The notes: a model not told the origin generated them from the letters alone. A DNA stretch of 22,697 nt from CAJBLF01 sp964504915 (GCA_964504915.1 CAZDFH010000011.1:1-22697); one strand, 5' to 3'. Positions 9,021-17,407 are shown, counted from the stretch's first letter. Translations and numbers: made by a program.

Positions 9021-10151
9021 ATGTTGGAATCGCTAGACCAAGACTTGCTTGCTCGAGATGAAAAGTTTTCTTTTGATCCTAATGAGGTGTATTATTACAA
9101 TGCACAGAGAGGCAAGGAACTCATTTTGCGTTTGCAATCAAGATATACGGAGTTTGATGAACAAGGTATGCGTGGGATATTCCACGAGGCAATGGGGATT
9201 GATGATATCGTTGATATAAGATGCAATACAAGTTTTGGGACTGGGCATATCGTTGCGTTCGTAGATACTACAGATCATACCTATGTGTATAGGCAGACTG
9301 TGTGATTGGATGTGCCAGAATCCTATATGTTACTGGAGAAAGATATAGCTGACCAATTCAAAAGTATCGGTATCGGTAGTGTGGATATCTTGCATTATGG
9401 TAGCAAACCCTGATTTGAATGGCAGATCATGGAAGTCTTGCCTGGTGAGAATCTAACGCAATTTCAATGAACGCAAGAGCAATATGATGATCTGAGTCGT
9501 CAGGTGTGAAAAATTATTGCTATGCAATATCATCTCCCTGTACAGTGATGGGGAAGAATTATTAAAAAAGATGGCGTCTTGCAATGATATCAGAAAACTC
9601 ATTACGATCATTTCACTGCGTATCTAGAATACGATTTGGGGATTTTACAATTATCTCAGCTGATCGATGAGCCATCTATCGCTCTACTCAGAAGTTATTT
9701 AGCTGGTCCAAGGATTAAAGACCTGTTTGCTCATACCAAAAGTTACCTTATCGACAATGACCTGCCTGATCATAATGTGAGATTTGATAAAGATACGATG
9801 CGTGTGCTTGCTATTTACGATCTAGAAAGTGCGGTCATGTATGATCCTATTTGCGAGCTTGGCTCACTTCCGACCTGGGCTTCTCTCTATCCCAAGAAAC
9901 AGCAGCTGAGGGAATGATTCCTTGCCTATATCGCCGAAGCTGGTCTACAAGATCAGATAGATTTGAGTTTTCTTGACGAGAAAATTGCGCTCTATTTCCT
10001 CAGGGCGATAGTATGGAAGATGCCGATGGCGATCAAAGGAAAGAAATTATCATCTAGACATATCAAGTTGTTTAACGAAGCATTGCAGGATAATGGCTTA
10101 TCTATTACGCTCAATGAAGAGGCGAGACATATCCTTGTCGGTGATCGCTAG
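9021..10151 (+). CDS. APH-like phosphotransferase
   Basis: A 376-residue protein with the kinase-like fold of the aminoglycoside/choline phosphotransferase family. The catalytic loop is DNDLPDHNVRF (245-255), matching the usual HGDLxxxNV; Asp247 would be the catalytic base and Asn252 the metal ligand, while the first His is replaced by Asp. The second metal motif is IYDLESAVMYDP (Asp267), followed by a typical CELGSLP helix. Upstream, GSKPGFEWQIMEVLPGENL is the hinge region and QVGKIIAMQYHLPVQGWG the region before the catalytic loop. At least nine codons are TGA/Gly. The natural substrate is probably a small hydroxylated metabolite rather than an antibiotic. It converges on the methyltransferase gene with 1 base between the two stops. 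Confidence 0.8.
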
Positions 10152-10152
10152 A

Positions 10153-10701
10153 TTATTTTCTATAGAGACGAATGACTTCCTTCTTCCCTTCTCTGTATAT
10201 GATTTCATATGGTTCATGTTTCACAAATTTGAATGAATTGGAGATAATGATTGCATCTTTTCTGATGTGCTCAAATACTCGATCTTCTATAGACGCTAGT
10301 TGATTGGGGAAAAGGTACATATAGATGTAATCGTATTTTTCTAGTTTGGCCTTCTTGAAATTGGATCTAATAATTTTAATATTTCTGTATCAAGTGAATC
10401 GATTGAGTATCTTCCCAAACCTTGAGACGAATGGATTTATCTCATATCCTTCACCTATGGTCTCAAAAGTTTTACTAAAAAATCTGAGTGCTTTCCCGTC
10501 CCCGCATCACAGATCGATGAGCTTGGCTCACTTTCTAAGTTTGAGTTTTTCTTTCATGAGCTTGAGATGATAATTGAATGATGGCACGTAGGGAGCTCTC
10601 TTAAATCCACTTACGATAGGGGAGAGCATCAAGAGGATGAGGCAAATACTCATAGTTAGAGCAAATACCAATACTAATAAGCAGAGGATGAGTTTGATCA
10701 T
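10153..10701 (-). CDS. Membrane-anchored SAM methyltransferase (FAM173-like)
   Basis: A 182-residue protein. Residues 2-30 are one hydrophobic anchor; the SAM-binding motif I is KLIDLGCGDGKALRFF (about 60-75), with the first Gly of GCGDG encoded by TGA, followed by the motif II region GEGYEINPFVSRFGKI and a motif IV-like YDYIYMYLFPNQ. The order (anchor, DLGCGDG, GYEINP) recalls the FAM173/ATPSCKMT protein-lysine methyltransferases and their bacterial relatives; the target here is unknown. The ATG at 10701 is the first in frame. It is divergent from truD (141 bases between starts) and convergent with the APH-like gene. Confidence 0.75.
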
Positions 10702-10842
10702 GGTATCAAAAGAAGTAAATCTCTCTGTATGTATGTTTATGCGGATAGAATGAAATAGATTTTTGTCAGGCAGAAATTATGGCTAGGATTGGGGCAGGAA
10801 TACATTATTATAGAGTGTTGCTTTATTATTATCATCGTGGTT

Positions 10843-11967
10843 ATGCAAGATACGTTATTTTCATTTAAACAGAAATCACAGGATTTCGTTGTCCAAGAAG
10901 AACTGCCTTTTCTCCTGTCCGGTAGAGGAGATGTGTTTTTTGTGTTTTTTGAAAAAAGGAATCTGAACACTATGGACGTCGTGAATCATCTTTGTAGTGC
11001 CTTCAACATTTCTAGGCTTACGCTCGGTATCGCCGGACTAAAAGATAAGAGAGCTATTACCAAACAATGGATATGTATCTACAAAAGCGCGTTGAAGAAA
11101 CTGTGAGGAGAAAGAGTTTTCCTCGATAGTCTCTCCGAAGTCGCTAAAGTCATCAAAACTGCTTGGCATACTGAGCCCATTGGCATGACTACGCCTATCC
11201 AAAATACTTTTTATATCAGATTGAGAGCGAATAAGCATTTAAGTCTCAAAGAAAAAGAACTTTCTCGCCAGAAACTCCTTAGCTTGTTTAAGAAATGATT
11301 CCCTAATTTATTCTGAGCTCAGAGATTTGGTATCAATGCTTCCAATCCCAAACAGGGGAGCGAGATCCTTCAATGAAAGGGCAAGGTAAGGGATAAGAAG
11401 GAAATCCTCTTCAAGGTGCAAGCTTATGCGAGCAAAATGTTTAATGATTATCTGTATGCAAGGATAAAAAAATGACTAGAGATCTTAGATGGTGATGTGG
11501 TAGAAATCACTGATAGTAAAAATTATAAGAACCATCGATTTGGAGTCTATCACGCAGATACAGATTCAGTACAGGTGTTTGACGATACCAAGAAAGATCA
11601 ATCTTTTTTCCGTTATCCCAAAAATCTTCAGCAAACTATTCCTTTTGCTCTAGATACCATGATGATTACAGGGCCAATCGTATGATATAATCTTCTTTTG
11701 GCGCCCAAAGATACGCCAGCTTGAATGAAAGAGCAAGCGTTTCTAGATAAGAATCTTGTCTCTGCAAAGAGCTTGGCATTGTGTATGCAATACAAAATAT
11801 TCGGCATCAGAAGGCCACTGTGGGTCTTCCCTCAGAAAGTGAATATTGATATGCAGTGAGATGACATTCTCCTTCATTTCACTTTGCCTTCAGGATCCTA
11901 TGCAAGTATTATGATCCATGAATTAGAAAAGACGCTGTGAATACAGCTATTGGCTCAAGAAGACTAA
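10843..11967 (+). CDS. truD: tRNA pseudouridine synthase D
   Basis: A 374-residue enzyme that isomerises uridine 13 of tRNA. The catalytic motif is GLKDKRAITKQ (65-75, catalytic Asp68); the N-terminal part has KQKSQDFVVQEELPF and FEKRNLNTMDVV; PNLFGAQRFGIN matches the TruD NYFGxQRFG motif, with the first Gly encoded by TGA. Later parts (QAYASKMFNDYLYARI and FALDTMMITGPIVG, followed by a C-terminal TruD/insertion region) fit the family; the length is typical. The ATG at 10843 was chosen because upstream codons in the same frame start only at TTG (10789) and code a non-family hydrophobic run. There is no clear Shine-Dalgarno. Its stop is 10 bases from the stop of the small zinc-ribbon gene on the other strand. 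Confidence 0.93.
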
Positions 11968-11977
11968 TTTTCATCTA

Positions 11978-12184
11978 TTATCCTAGGAATTCTCGTACAT
12001 CATCTTCTGGTCCCTTAGGTCATCCTTCAGTACCTGCATGGCATATAGGGCAAGCAAAGAATGTCTTTCCCATATCTATAAATTTCTGTTCTATCTCTAC
12101 GACAAGTCCGCAGACGACACATTTGTATCTCCCAGTTGTAGGGATTTTTTCCGTTATTTTAAATTTAGCGCCTATTTCTATCAT
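11978..12184 (-). CDS. Small zinc-ribbon protein
   Basis: A 68-residue protein with two CxxC knuckles: YKCVVCG (about residues 21-27) and FACPICH (about 45-51), separated by some 20 residues, the pattern of a rubredoxin-like zinc ribbon. The C-terminus GPKGPEDDVREFLG contains one TGA/Gly. The ATG at 12184 gives the compact domain (MIEIGAKFKITEKIPTTG); an in-frame ATG at 12214 would add ten residues. It may bind Zn or Fe; the role is unknown. It converges with truD. Confidence 0.7.
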
Positions 12185-12328
12185 GGATATGTGAGTAAAA
12201 GAATAAAATGACATCCTGATGGTATCATTAGTATGGTGTTTTTCAAGAGGTATTAGTAGAGGAGTGGCTTGCAATCTTTTTCAAAAAGTGTAGAAAATAA
12301 CTAGCTTTTATTTTCTTATCCCCCGTTT

Positions 12329-12655
12329 ATGGAATATTGTATTACCTGTGGTATGCCAATGGCGAAGCCAGAAGATTTCTGAAATAATGATATGTCAGTC
12401 AAGACTTGTGTCTATTGTACGAATGAAAATGGTAGTGTCAAGTCCTGCGAAGAAATTTTTGAAGGAGGAGTGGCATTTTTTATGCAATCCACTGGTGCTG
12501 GTCGCGTGCTTGCAGAAAAATTAGTTCGTAAAAATATGCTCAGATTACCATATCGGAAGGTATTGGATGGTGAAGTCGCGAGTGATGAAGAATTTGAGGA
12601 AGTGATGAAAAAGNNNNNNNNNNGGTCAAAAGGGGAAACTAGACATAAAATATAA
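12329..12655 (+). CDS. Putative zinc-ribbon protein, interrupted by an N-gap
   Basis: Starts MEYCITCGMPMAKPEDFG, then CVYCTNENGSVKSCEEIFEG: a CxxCGMP...CxYC pattern as in the putative zinc-ribbon family PF12674, which often carries a helical tail like the one seen here (VRKNMLRLPYRKV, EEFEEVMKK). Gly18 is a TGA codon. Ten N at 12614-12623 fall near the C-terminus, so the end is uncertain: the frame as drawn ends at TAA 12653, but if the gap size is wrong the last residues could lie in another frame. The gene is otherwise complete. Confidence 0.7.
12614..12623. other. Ten-base assembly gap
   Basis: A run of exactly ten N inside the 3' part of the zinc-ribbon gene. The round number suggests a placeholder, so reading frame across it is not reliable. 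Confidence 0.95.
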
Positions 12656-12701
12656 TTGTGACCTAGAATAAAATAGCTAAGTATAAAAAGTCAAAAAAGT
12701 C

Positions 12702-12729
12702 TTGCAAAATCAAGATTATTGAGTATACT
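12702..12729 (+). promoter_or_regulatory. Sigma-70-type promoter for a small RNA
   Basis: TTGCAA (12702-12707), a 16-base spacer and TATACT (12724-12729). The predicted start is about 12736, exactly where the closing stem of the small RNA begins. Inverted halves GAGTGTG (12730-12736) and CACACTC (12760-12766) flank the start and could act as an operator or a 5' stem. Confidence 0.55.
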
Positions 12730-12735
12730 GAGTGT

Positions 12736-12800
12736 GAAAAAGTTTGAGGGTTCGTCCCACACACTCGGACACAAGTTTGATCTGGTATCAAACTTTTTCG
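12736..12800 (+). ncRNA. Compact small RNA with two alternative folds
   Basis: About 65 bases from the predicted start to the end of the T-run. Fold 1: a perfect 12-bp stem, GAAAAAGTTTGA (12736-12747) with TCAAACTTTTTC (12788-12799). Fold 2: the terminator hairpin AAGTTTGAT (12773-12781), loop CTGGT, ATCAAACTT (12787-12795). Both use the same 3' arm, so they exclude each other. A small inner hairpin GGG-TTCGT-CCC lies at 12748-12758. No gene lies downstream on this strand (the next gene converges), so it is more likely a free-standing small RNA than an attenuator. The family is not recognised. Confidence 0.5.
12773..12799 (+). terminator. Rho-independent terminator of the small RNA
   Basis: A 9-bp perfect stem (12773-12781 with 12787-12795), 5-base loop, T-run 12794-12798. 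The longer alternative stem (12736-12747/12788-12799) also reads as a hairpin plus T-run on the minus strand, so it may end the converging gene as well. Confidence 0.7.
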
Positions 12801-12810
12801 TTTATTGAAT

Positions 12811-13275
12811 TTATGTTTCTGGTCAAGTAAAATTTGTATATCATTTCATACTTCGTGCTGGCATAACTGATACATATTCTATATGGTCTCGTCAAAATAT
12901 TTTTTTCACAACAACTCTAATTCTATGTTGGTCTTCGCTATTCTTTACAACACCAACAAAGCCATAATATTGGACTAATCTTTTTTCTATTATATTCTTA
13001 CCATTTTTTTTGATTTCAATATTTTCATCACAAGCTTTATATTCTTGATATAGTTGTGACTTTTCTAAAATTTGTTTTACACTTAAAAAGCATAAAAATC
13101 TCATAGCTATCTCTTGATTACTTCTTCTATGTTGTTTTTTATCTTTAAATGTTATATGATTAAATCATTCATTTGTTATTCTGACGTGATTTCATAATGC
13201 TGGGCAAAATATCTTTTCACGTTTGCGAAATTCTTGAATTGCCTTATCTCTTATTTTGTCCAAATCTAGTTGCAT
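12811..13275 (-). CDS. PBECR-like nuclease-fold protein
   Basis: A 154-residue protein starting MQLDLDKIRDKAIQEF. The order FCPALGNHVRITNEGFNHI, a HRRSNQEI helix, a long charged middle, YYGFVGVVKN, HRIRVVVKKI and YVSVMPARS is that of the phage/CPR proteins annotated as Barnase-EndoU-ColicinE5/D-RelE-like (PBECR) nucleases, which occur in prophages and toxin contexts. His and Arg residues in NHI, KKQHRRS and DQHRIR are candidate catalytic groups. Five glycines are TGA codons, so the gene is adapted to code 25. No antitoxin-like gene overlaps it; the neighbours are the small RNA (converging) and decayed small genes. The family assignment is from memory of the motif order. Confidence 0.6.
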
Positions 13276-13405
13276 TTTTGCATATGAATAACTAAATGTG
13301 GAGTTTATACAAAAAAACGCATAAAAATCAAGCAACCTCCATAATTTATTGCATATTAACCAATATTTCATATATATTGCCTAGTTTATATTTTGATCAT
13401 ATATA

Positions 13406-13593
13406 ATGGTCTACCATAACGCAGTCCTAGTGATTAAGGCAAGGAGAGGCGTTGGTAAGTCCAATTCGCTAGAATCGTGCTAGACGAACGAGAGACAAGA
13501 GAGGATGCGATCAAAATGGCTATGAAATTCTCTGAAGGTGGCAGAGTAGCAGTGCGGGAAGCTGATGTGCTAGTGGAGAAGTTCGATAAGTAG
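13406..13593 (+). pseudogene. Frameshifted remnant of a small gene
   Basis: Two overlapping frames look like halves of one small protein. Frame A (13406-13483) starts MVYHNAVLVIKARRGVGKSN and stops at TAG. Frame B (13459-13593) reads FARIVLDERETREDAIKMA, then FSEGGRVAVREADVLVEKF, and has no ATG before its main part. Joined near 13468 they give a coherent basic/acidic protein of about 65 residues. The segment is richer in G and C than its flanks. It could also be an old gene fragment carried by a mobile element; no family is recognised. It ends 1 base from the stop of the next, minus-strand gene. Confidence 0.4.
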
Positions 13594-13594
13594 A

Positions 13595-13960
13595 TTATTT
13601 CTCTTCACTTCATTTTTTCTTAGAAGTAGATATATTCTTAATCCTATTTATTAATGCTTTAGTATTAGTATTTTTTGCTAGTGCTATGATAAGTAATATT
13701 ATTCATATGATACCTGTGGCTATTGTTATTGCTAATATAATCCCTTTTCAACTAACTATATAATTTTTCGTTATAAGTGATAATATTTCCGATAAACATA
13801 TAGAAAAAAAGAATATAGATATATTAAGATATATACTACTTTCATTTCATAATGAACATAATGAGTCAATCTCATTATCTGTTATGCGATAATAATCTAT
13901 AGCTGGTCTTGAATGTGTTTTTACTTTTACACTTTCATACTGATACTTAGAATTAGACAT
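13595..13960 (-). CDS. Small two-TM membrane protein, unknown
   Basis: A 121-residue protein, visible as one frame only when TGA is read as Gly (five TGA codons). The N-terminal 38 residues (starting MSNSKYQYESVKVKTHSRPA) are polar; transmembrane segments follow at about 43-62 (YLNISIFFFSICLSEILSL) and 73-95 (ILAITIATGIIGIILLIIAL); the C-terminus is strongly basic (KKK). By the positive-inside rule both ends would be cytoplasmic. The coding sequence is very AT-rich. I do not recognise a family. Small two-TM proteins of this kind occur among superinfection exclusion and abortive-infection effectors, but nothing here proves that. Confidence 0.6.
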
Positions 13961-13998
13961 ACTATAAGTATTTTTTAATAAAATCATTACTACATTTT

Positions 13999-14226
13999 AT
14001 GTTTTTCCAACCCCCACTTCAGGAAGTTCTACTAACAAAAAATCAATCTCACAATCATTTTACATATGGTATTAATAATTCTCTTATTCTAGTAGAGGAT
14101 AGCTCTCAGTATACAATTCGTGTATTTGTAAATATTCTACCCCAAGCTAGAAAATTTTTCTTTATGAAATTATTATGAATTTCACTTATTCTATTGGGGG
14201 CAGTAGTATTAAATATAATTATATAA
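13999..14226 (+). CDS. Possible small membrane protein, or 5' half of a decayed gene
   Basis: 75 codons starting MFFQPPLQEVLLTKNQSHNH, with a soluble part and a C-terminal hydrophobic segment (KLLGISLILLGAVVLNIII), then TAA at 14224. The frame continues open past TAA through another hydrophobic stretch (AIYIFLGVN) into the next entry, so the pair may be one gene split by a stop. A single G-to-A change would turn a TGA glycine into this TAA. It has no Shine-Dalgarno. It is divergent from the two-TM gene with 38 bases between starts. Confidence 0.35.
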
Positions 14227-14280
14227 CTAGAAGGTTTTAATTTTAATCATTCTGCCATATATATTTTTTTAGGAGTAAAT

Positions 14281-14472
14281 ATGTCTACGGCAAAATTAAC
14301 TAAAAATCTGCATTTTACAAGTAAATGTTTAATCCACCTAAAACAGCCCTTTTCGGAGCATAATCCACTTCTTCACAAGGCAGAGGAGGGGACTTGGGAA
14401 AATTTAGTCCCTTTTCTTACAATAAAAATCCTAACTCCTCTGAAAAATGAAATTTCTGATCTTAATGTATAA
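14281..14472 (+). CDS. Possible small protein, or 3' half of a decayed gene
   Basis: 63 codons starting MSTAKLTKNLHFTSKCLIHL, ending TAA. Unusually for this window, a good Shine-Dalgarno (AGGAG, 14271-14275) lies 5 bases before the ATG, which supports an independent start. The frame is the same as that of the entry ending at 14226, and the codons between are open. No TGA codon and no recognised domain; the composition is not strongly protein-like. Either a real small protein or the remnant C-terminus of the upstream membrane gene. Confidence 0.35.
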   Translation: MSTAKLTKNLHFTSKCLIHLKQPFSEHNPLLHKAEEGTWENLVPFLTIKILTPLKNEISDLNV

Positions 14473-14966
14473 AATACATAACACAAATAACATTGTGCAC
14501 ATTATATCATCAAAAGTGATCAGATGGGCTAAGCAGAGAAATAGGGGCAAAAAGCCACATATTCTACCTGGCACAATATATCTTGTGCAAAGTAGATGGT
14601 ATTTTGCTTGAAGGAGTACTTTTTGGTTTTTAAGCTCATATTTCGCTTTTTCTGATTTTTTCTTGTGATCACTCTGTGCGATATATCCTGAAATTATTGA
14701 TTGTTCTGATATTGCTTGTTTTTGCTATGCTCAATCCTCTGTTTTTAGCTAAAATCCTCTTAAAATGTAGGTAGTACCTAGTTTCTCTCCATTTTGAATG
14801 AATTTGATTGATTTTTGCTCGGAGCTGGACTAAGTGCCACCTAGGGGTAAAAAATGACGAATTTGAACGGCTAAAATCATGAGAAATGAGAGTTTTGGAA
14901 AGCTGTTACGGTGATTTGTGTATATACGAAATTAGGAATTTTTACGTGAATGTCGTCAGTTTTTTT

Positions 14967-15007
14967 AGTATTTAGTATTGAGTATCAAGTAGTGAGTATT
15001 GACTACA
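14967..15007 (+). repeat. Degenerate TAGTATT/GAGTATT word repeat
   Basis: Words TAGTATT, TAGTATT, GAGTATC, AAGTAGT, GAGTATT follow each other at about 7-base spacing. Same style as the repeats at 1318 and 6381. Confidence 0.7.
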
Positions 15008-15094
15008 AAAGATGCTCTTGAAAGGGGGTAAAACAGGGGAGTTAATTTCTCATTTTGTAAGATCTCCACTCCTCTGCTATACGCTTTTTTAAAA

Positions 15095-15117
15095 AAAGCC
15101 AGTCTATGACTAGCTTT
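15095..15117 (-). terminator. Terminator of the 60-residue gene, possibly bidirectional
   Basis: 10-bp stem AAAGCCAGTC (15095-15104) / GACTAGCTTT (15108-15117), with one mismatch or wobble and a 3-base loop; the A-run at 15091-15097 gives the T-run on the minus strand. Confidence 0.75.
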
Positions 15118-15141
15118 TCTGGAGAATGTGTGTGTATATGT

Positions 15142-15324
15142 TTAGTTTGGAAGTTCTTTTTGTGCTTTTCTTATTTCTTGGAGAATGTTTAACAATTCAA
15201 GTGGCTTTCTGCCTTCGTCTAGTGCTAATTCCATTTTTTGAACTGCTAGAGTTCTTGCTGTTGCACTTCATTCTGTTAATGCAGTATCAATAGCGCCAGT
15301 GTCTGATGTTATTGTGTTTACCAT
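15142..15324 (-). CDS. Small 60-residue helical protein, unknown
   Basis: Starts MVNTITSDTGAIDTALTEGS and ends RKAQKELPN. It is Ala/Leu/Glu rich (ARTLAVQKMELALDEGRKPL, ELLNILQEIRKAQ) and predicted helical without a membrane segment. It contains one TGA/Gly codon (TEGSA). A minus-strand terminator lies 25 bases after the stop, which supports a real transcription unit. No family recognised. It is divergent from the OLD nuclease gene, 169 bases between starts. Confidence 0.6.
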
Positions 15325-15443
15325 CTTTTTTGGATAAAAAGTAAAAATTGTCTATGCATTATTACTGAAATTATCTTTATTTGCAAGATTATTTTTTGGG
15401 AAGAGAAATTTGCTTAAAATGGGCTTTTGGATATAATTATATT

Positions 15444-15478
15444 AGCTTGCAGCATGAAGCTTGGAGCTTGAAGCTTTA
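15444..15478 (+). repeat. AGCTTG word repeat upstream of the OLD nuclease gene
   Basis: AGCTTGCAGC, ATGAAGCTTGG, AGCTTGAAGCTTT: four near-copies of (A)AGCTTG in 35 bases, abutting the -10 box of the next gene where a -35 element would lie. Confidence 0.75.
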
Positions 15479-15479
15479 G

Positions 15480-15485
15480 TATAAT
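15480..15485 (+). promoter_or_regulatory. TATAAT -10 box placing transcription start at the ATG
   Basis: Perfect TATAAT hexamer, 8 bases before ATG 15494. A normal +1 would fall on or one to two bases before the start codon, so the transcript should be leaderless. No clear -35; the AGCTTG repeat occupies that place. Confidence 0.6.
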
Positions 15486-15493
15486 ACTATAAG

Positions 15494-17407
15494 ATGCAAT
15501 TAGCTGGTATTACGATTTCCAATCTCTTTAGTTTCCCTTATCTTGCTGACGTAGAACATGCTCAGGAAGTCACTTTTCATAATATAGAAAAAGATAATGT
15601 AAATGTGCTTATCGGTCCAAACGGAGCTGGTAAGAGTAAGTTTCTTGAAATCATCTGAAGCGTTTTCAAGGTCGGATTTATGAAGGATTACCTCGTAGAT
15701 CAAGCTAAACTGGAAAGTACAGATCCACGTGAACAGCAGTCTGCGATTACGGTTGATCCTGTATTGTTGGACAGGATATATAAGCATTTTACGACTCCAG
15801 ATAAACCATCGGAGGTTCGTCTTCGTTTGGGATTGACGTGGCATGATGATGAAAATCTTCGTTTTCTCTGTGAGCATATAGCTGATATCAATGCTCTGAT
15901 CGCTAGATATAGTACATTAGCCCTTGTTTTTCCACAAGTAGCATATCAGGATATCGTGTTGCCAACACATAGTATCACATTTCATTGCTTATTTGATATC
16001 GATCATCAGCAGATCCAGTTTGCTCAAGATACACTCTCCCCTGCAGAAGCCTTTGTCCTGCAATATTTGACGCATATAGAACTGATACAGATTTGTATAG
16101 ATATCCATAATATGCAGCAACAGAACACTCAGTGGCCAGATATGCATACAACGTTTGGTATGTTGGGATTCACAAGGAGTATGGAGACTATTTCTCCTTT
16201 ACTTCGTCCTGATGCGTGGGAATGATTGGTATTTCAGAAAAATAATGGACAATATTCATCTTATGCTGGGTATTATCTCTGTGCTAAGAAATTATGGAAA
16301 GTAATGGCTCCACACTGTGATGATCCTGTGATGTTGCAGGCTAAACTTAATGAATCTGAATTCTATCTGAGTCTGTCTAGTGCGATACAGAAGTATTTTG
16401 CTAAGACCTTACAGGTTGCGTATCACGATGGAAGCATAGATTTCTCTTTCGCTGATGCATATGGGAATATCCTTCATTTCGTAGATCTGAGTGATGGAGA
16501 GCAATCGCTCATGGTGATGCTAATGGCTATCTATGGATATGATCTCAAATGATGATTGCTTATCATCGATGAACCAGAGATCCATTTCCATCCTCAAATG
16601 CAGAGAAGCTTGTCTAGAATGATGGAGAAAGTGAGTGAAAATATTGGGACCCAGTTTATCCTCTCTACCTACTCTCCTCTCTTTATTAATGAAAGTAACA
16701 TCAGTAATGTCTATAGATTTGCTAATGTAGATGGTGCGACTACGATCAAAAACCCTGATGTGAGTCTCTCTGATGATGAGGCCAGTTTGGTCCATTTGTT
16801 GAAGTTTGAAAACATGTCCAAGATATTCTTTGTGAATAATATCATCATGGTCGAATGAGAAACTGATGCCTACTTCTTCGATTTTTATCTTCAATATCTT
16901 CATTCGCTTCCTCAGTGGAAAGGGAAAATTACTGATTATGAAATTATTAATATCAATGGGAAATGAAGTTACAAACTTTGGAAAAAATTTCTTTCGAGGT
17001 TTGGTATTAATTCATATTTTATTTGAGATCGAGATAATATTGTCGATTATGGCTTTTTAAGCCAAGATGAATTGAACCATTATTACAAGGAAGCTAGAGC
17101 TTATTTTCCCAAAATTAGAAAAAAGCTCACTAAGTGAAGTCATTATAATAAGTTAGTTCTTACGATTAAAGATCTTTTCAATGCTAAATACAATTCTCTC
17201 CTATCTCATATCAACGAACTCTACAAATATAATGTCTTTCTTCTCAAACAGGGCGATATTGAAACTTATATCCCACTCAAAGAAAAGGGGCTAGAATATA
17301 TTGTGGCATTTTGCCATCATGATTTTAAAAAATGGCTCAACAATTCGCAGTATGAGCCATATAGGGAAGAATTTGATGAAATTGTTTCACATATATTTTT
17401 GTGATAA
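15494..17407 (+). CDS. OLD-family ATPase/TOPRIM endonuclease
   Basis: A 637-residue protein. The N-terminal ABC/SMC-like ATPase has Walker A GPNGAGKS (41-48), the signature LSDGEQS (about 331-337) and Walker B LLIIDEPEIHFHPQ (355-368), then an LSTYSP switch region. The C-terminal TOPRIM nuclease domain has IMVEGETDAYF (catalytic Glu454) and FIGDRDN (Asp512, Asp514 of the DxD pair). This architecture is that of OLD (overcoming lysogenization defect) nucleases, related to the GajA subunit of Gabija. TGA gives Gly within the VEGETD and IGDRD motifs. No UvrD-like GajB, reverse transcriptase or other known partner follows; the 3' side is a repeat and then minus-strand genes. Probably an anti-phage or DNA-repair nuclease acting alone or with the flanking unknown genes. 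Confidence 0.9.

Larger units (their letters stand above)
14473..15141. other. Gene-poor stretch with short palindromes
   Basis: No convincing gene. Seen: a hairpin GCACAA-TATATC-TTGTGC (about 14571-14588), the palindrome TAGGTA-G-TACCTA (14768-14780), a degenerate TAGTATT repeat (14967-15007) and a minus-strand terminator (15095-15117). A 50-codon frame at 14596-14748 (plus) encodes a very hydrophobic peptide with four TGA/Gly codons; it may be real but is also what T-rich DNA gives by chance. Runs of T and clusters of TAA/TAG in all other frames argue against a longer gene. Confidence 0.6.

Noticed and set aside
12745..12768. tRNA T-arm-like GGGTTCGTCCC
   Set aside because: No acceptor, D or anticodon arms around it and the loop is too short; it fits better as an inner hairpin of the small RNA.
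13441..13470. P-loop ATPase remnant (ARRGVGKSN)
   Set aside because: The first Gly of GxxxxGKS is missing and there is no Walker B; the match is too short to claim.
14596..14748. 50-codon hydrophobic frame on the plus strand
   Set aside because: T-rich DNA gives hydrophobic codons by chance and there is no supporting family, Shine-Dalgarno or terminator; kept only as a note.
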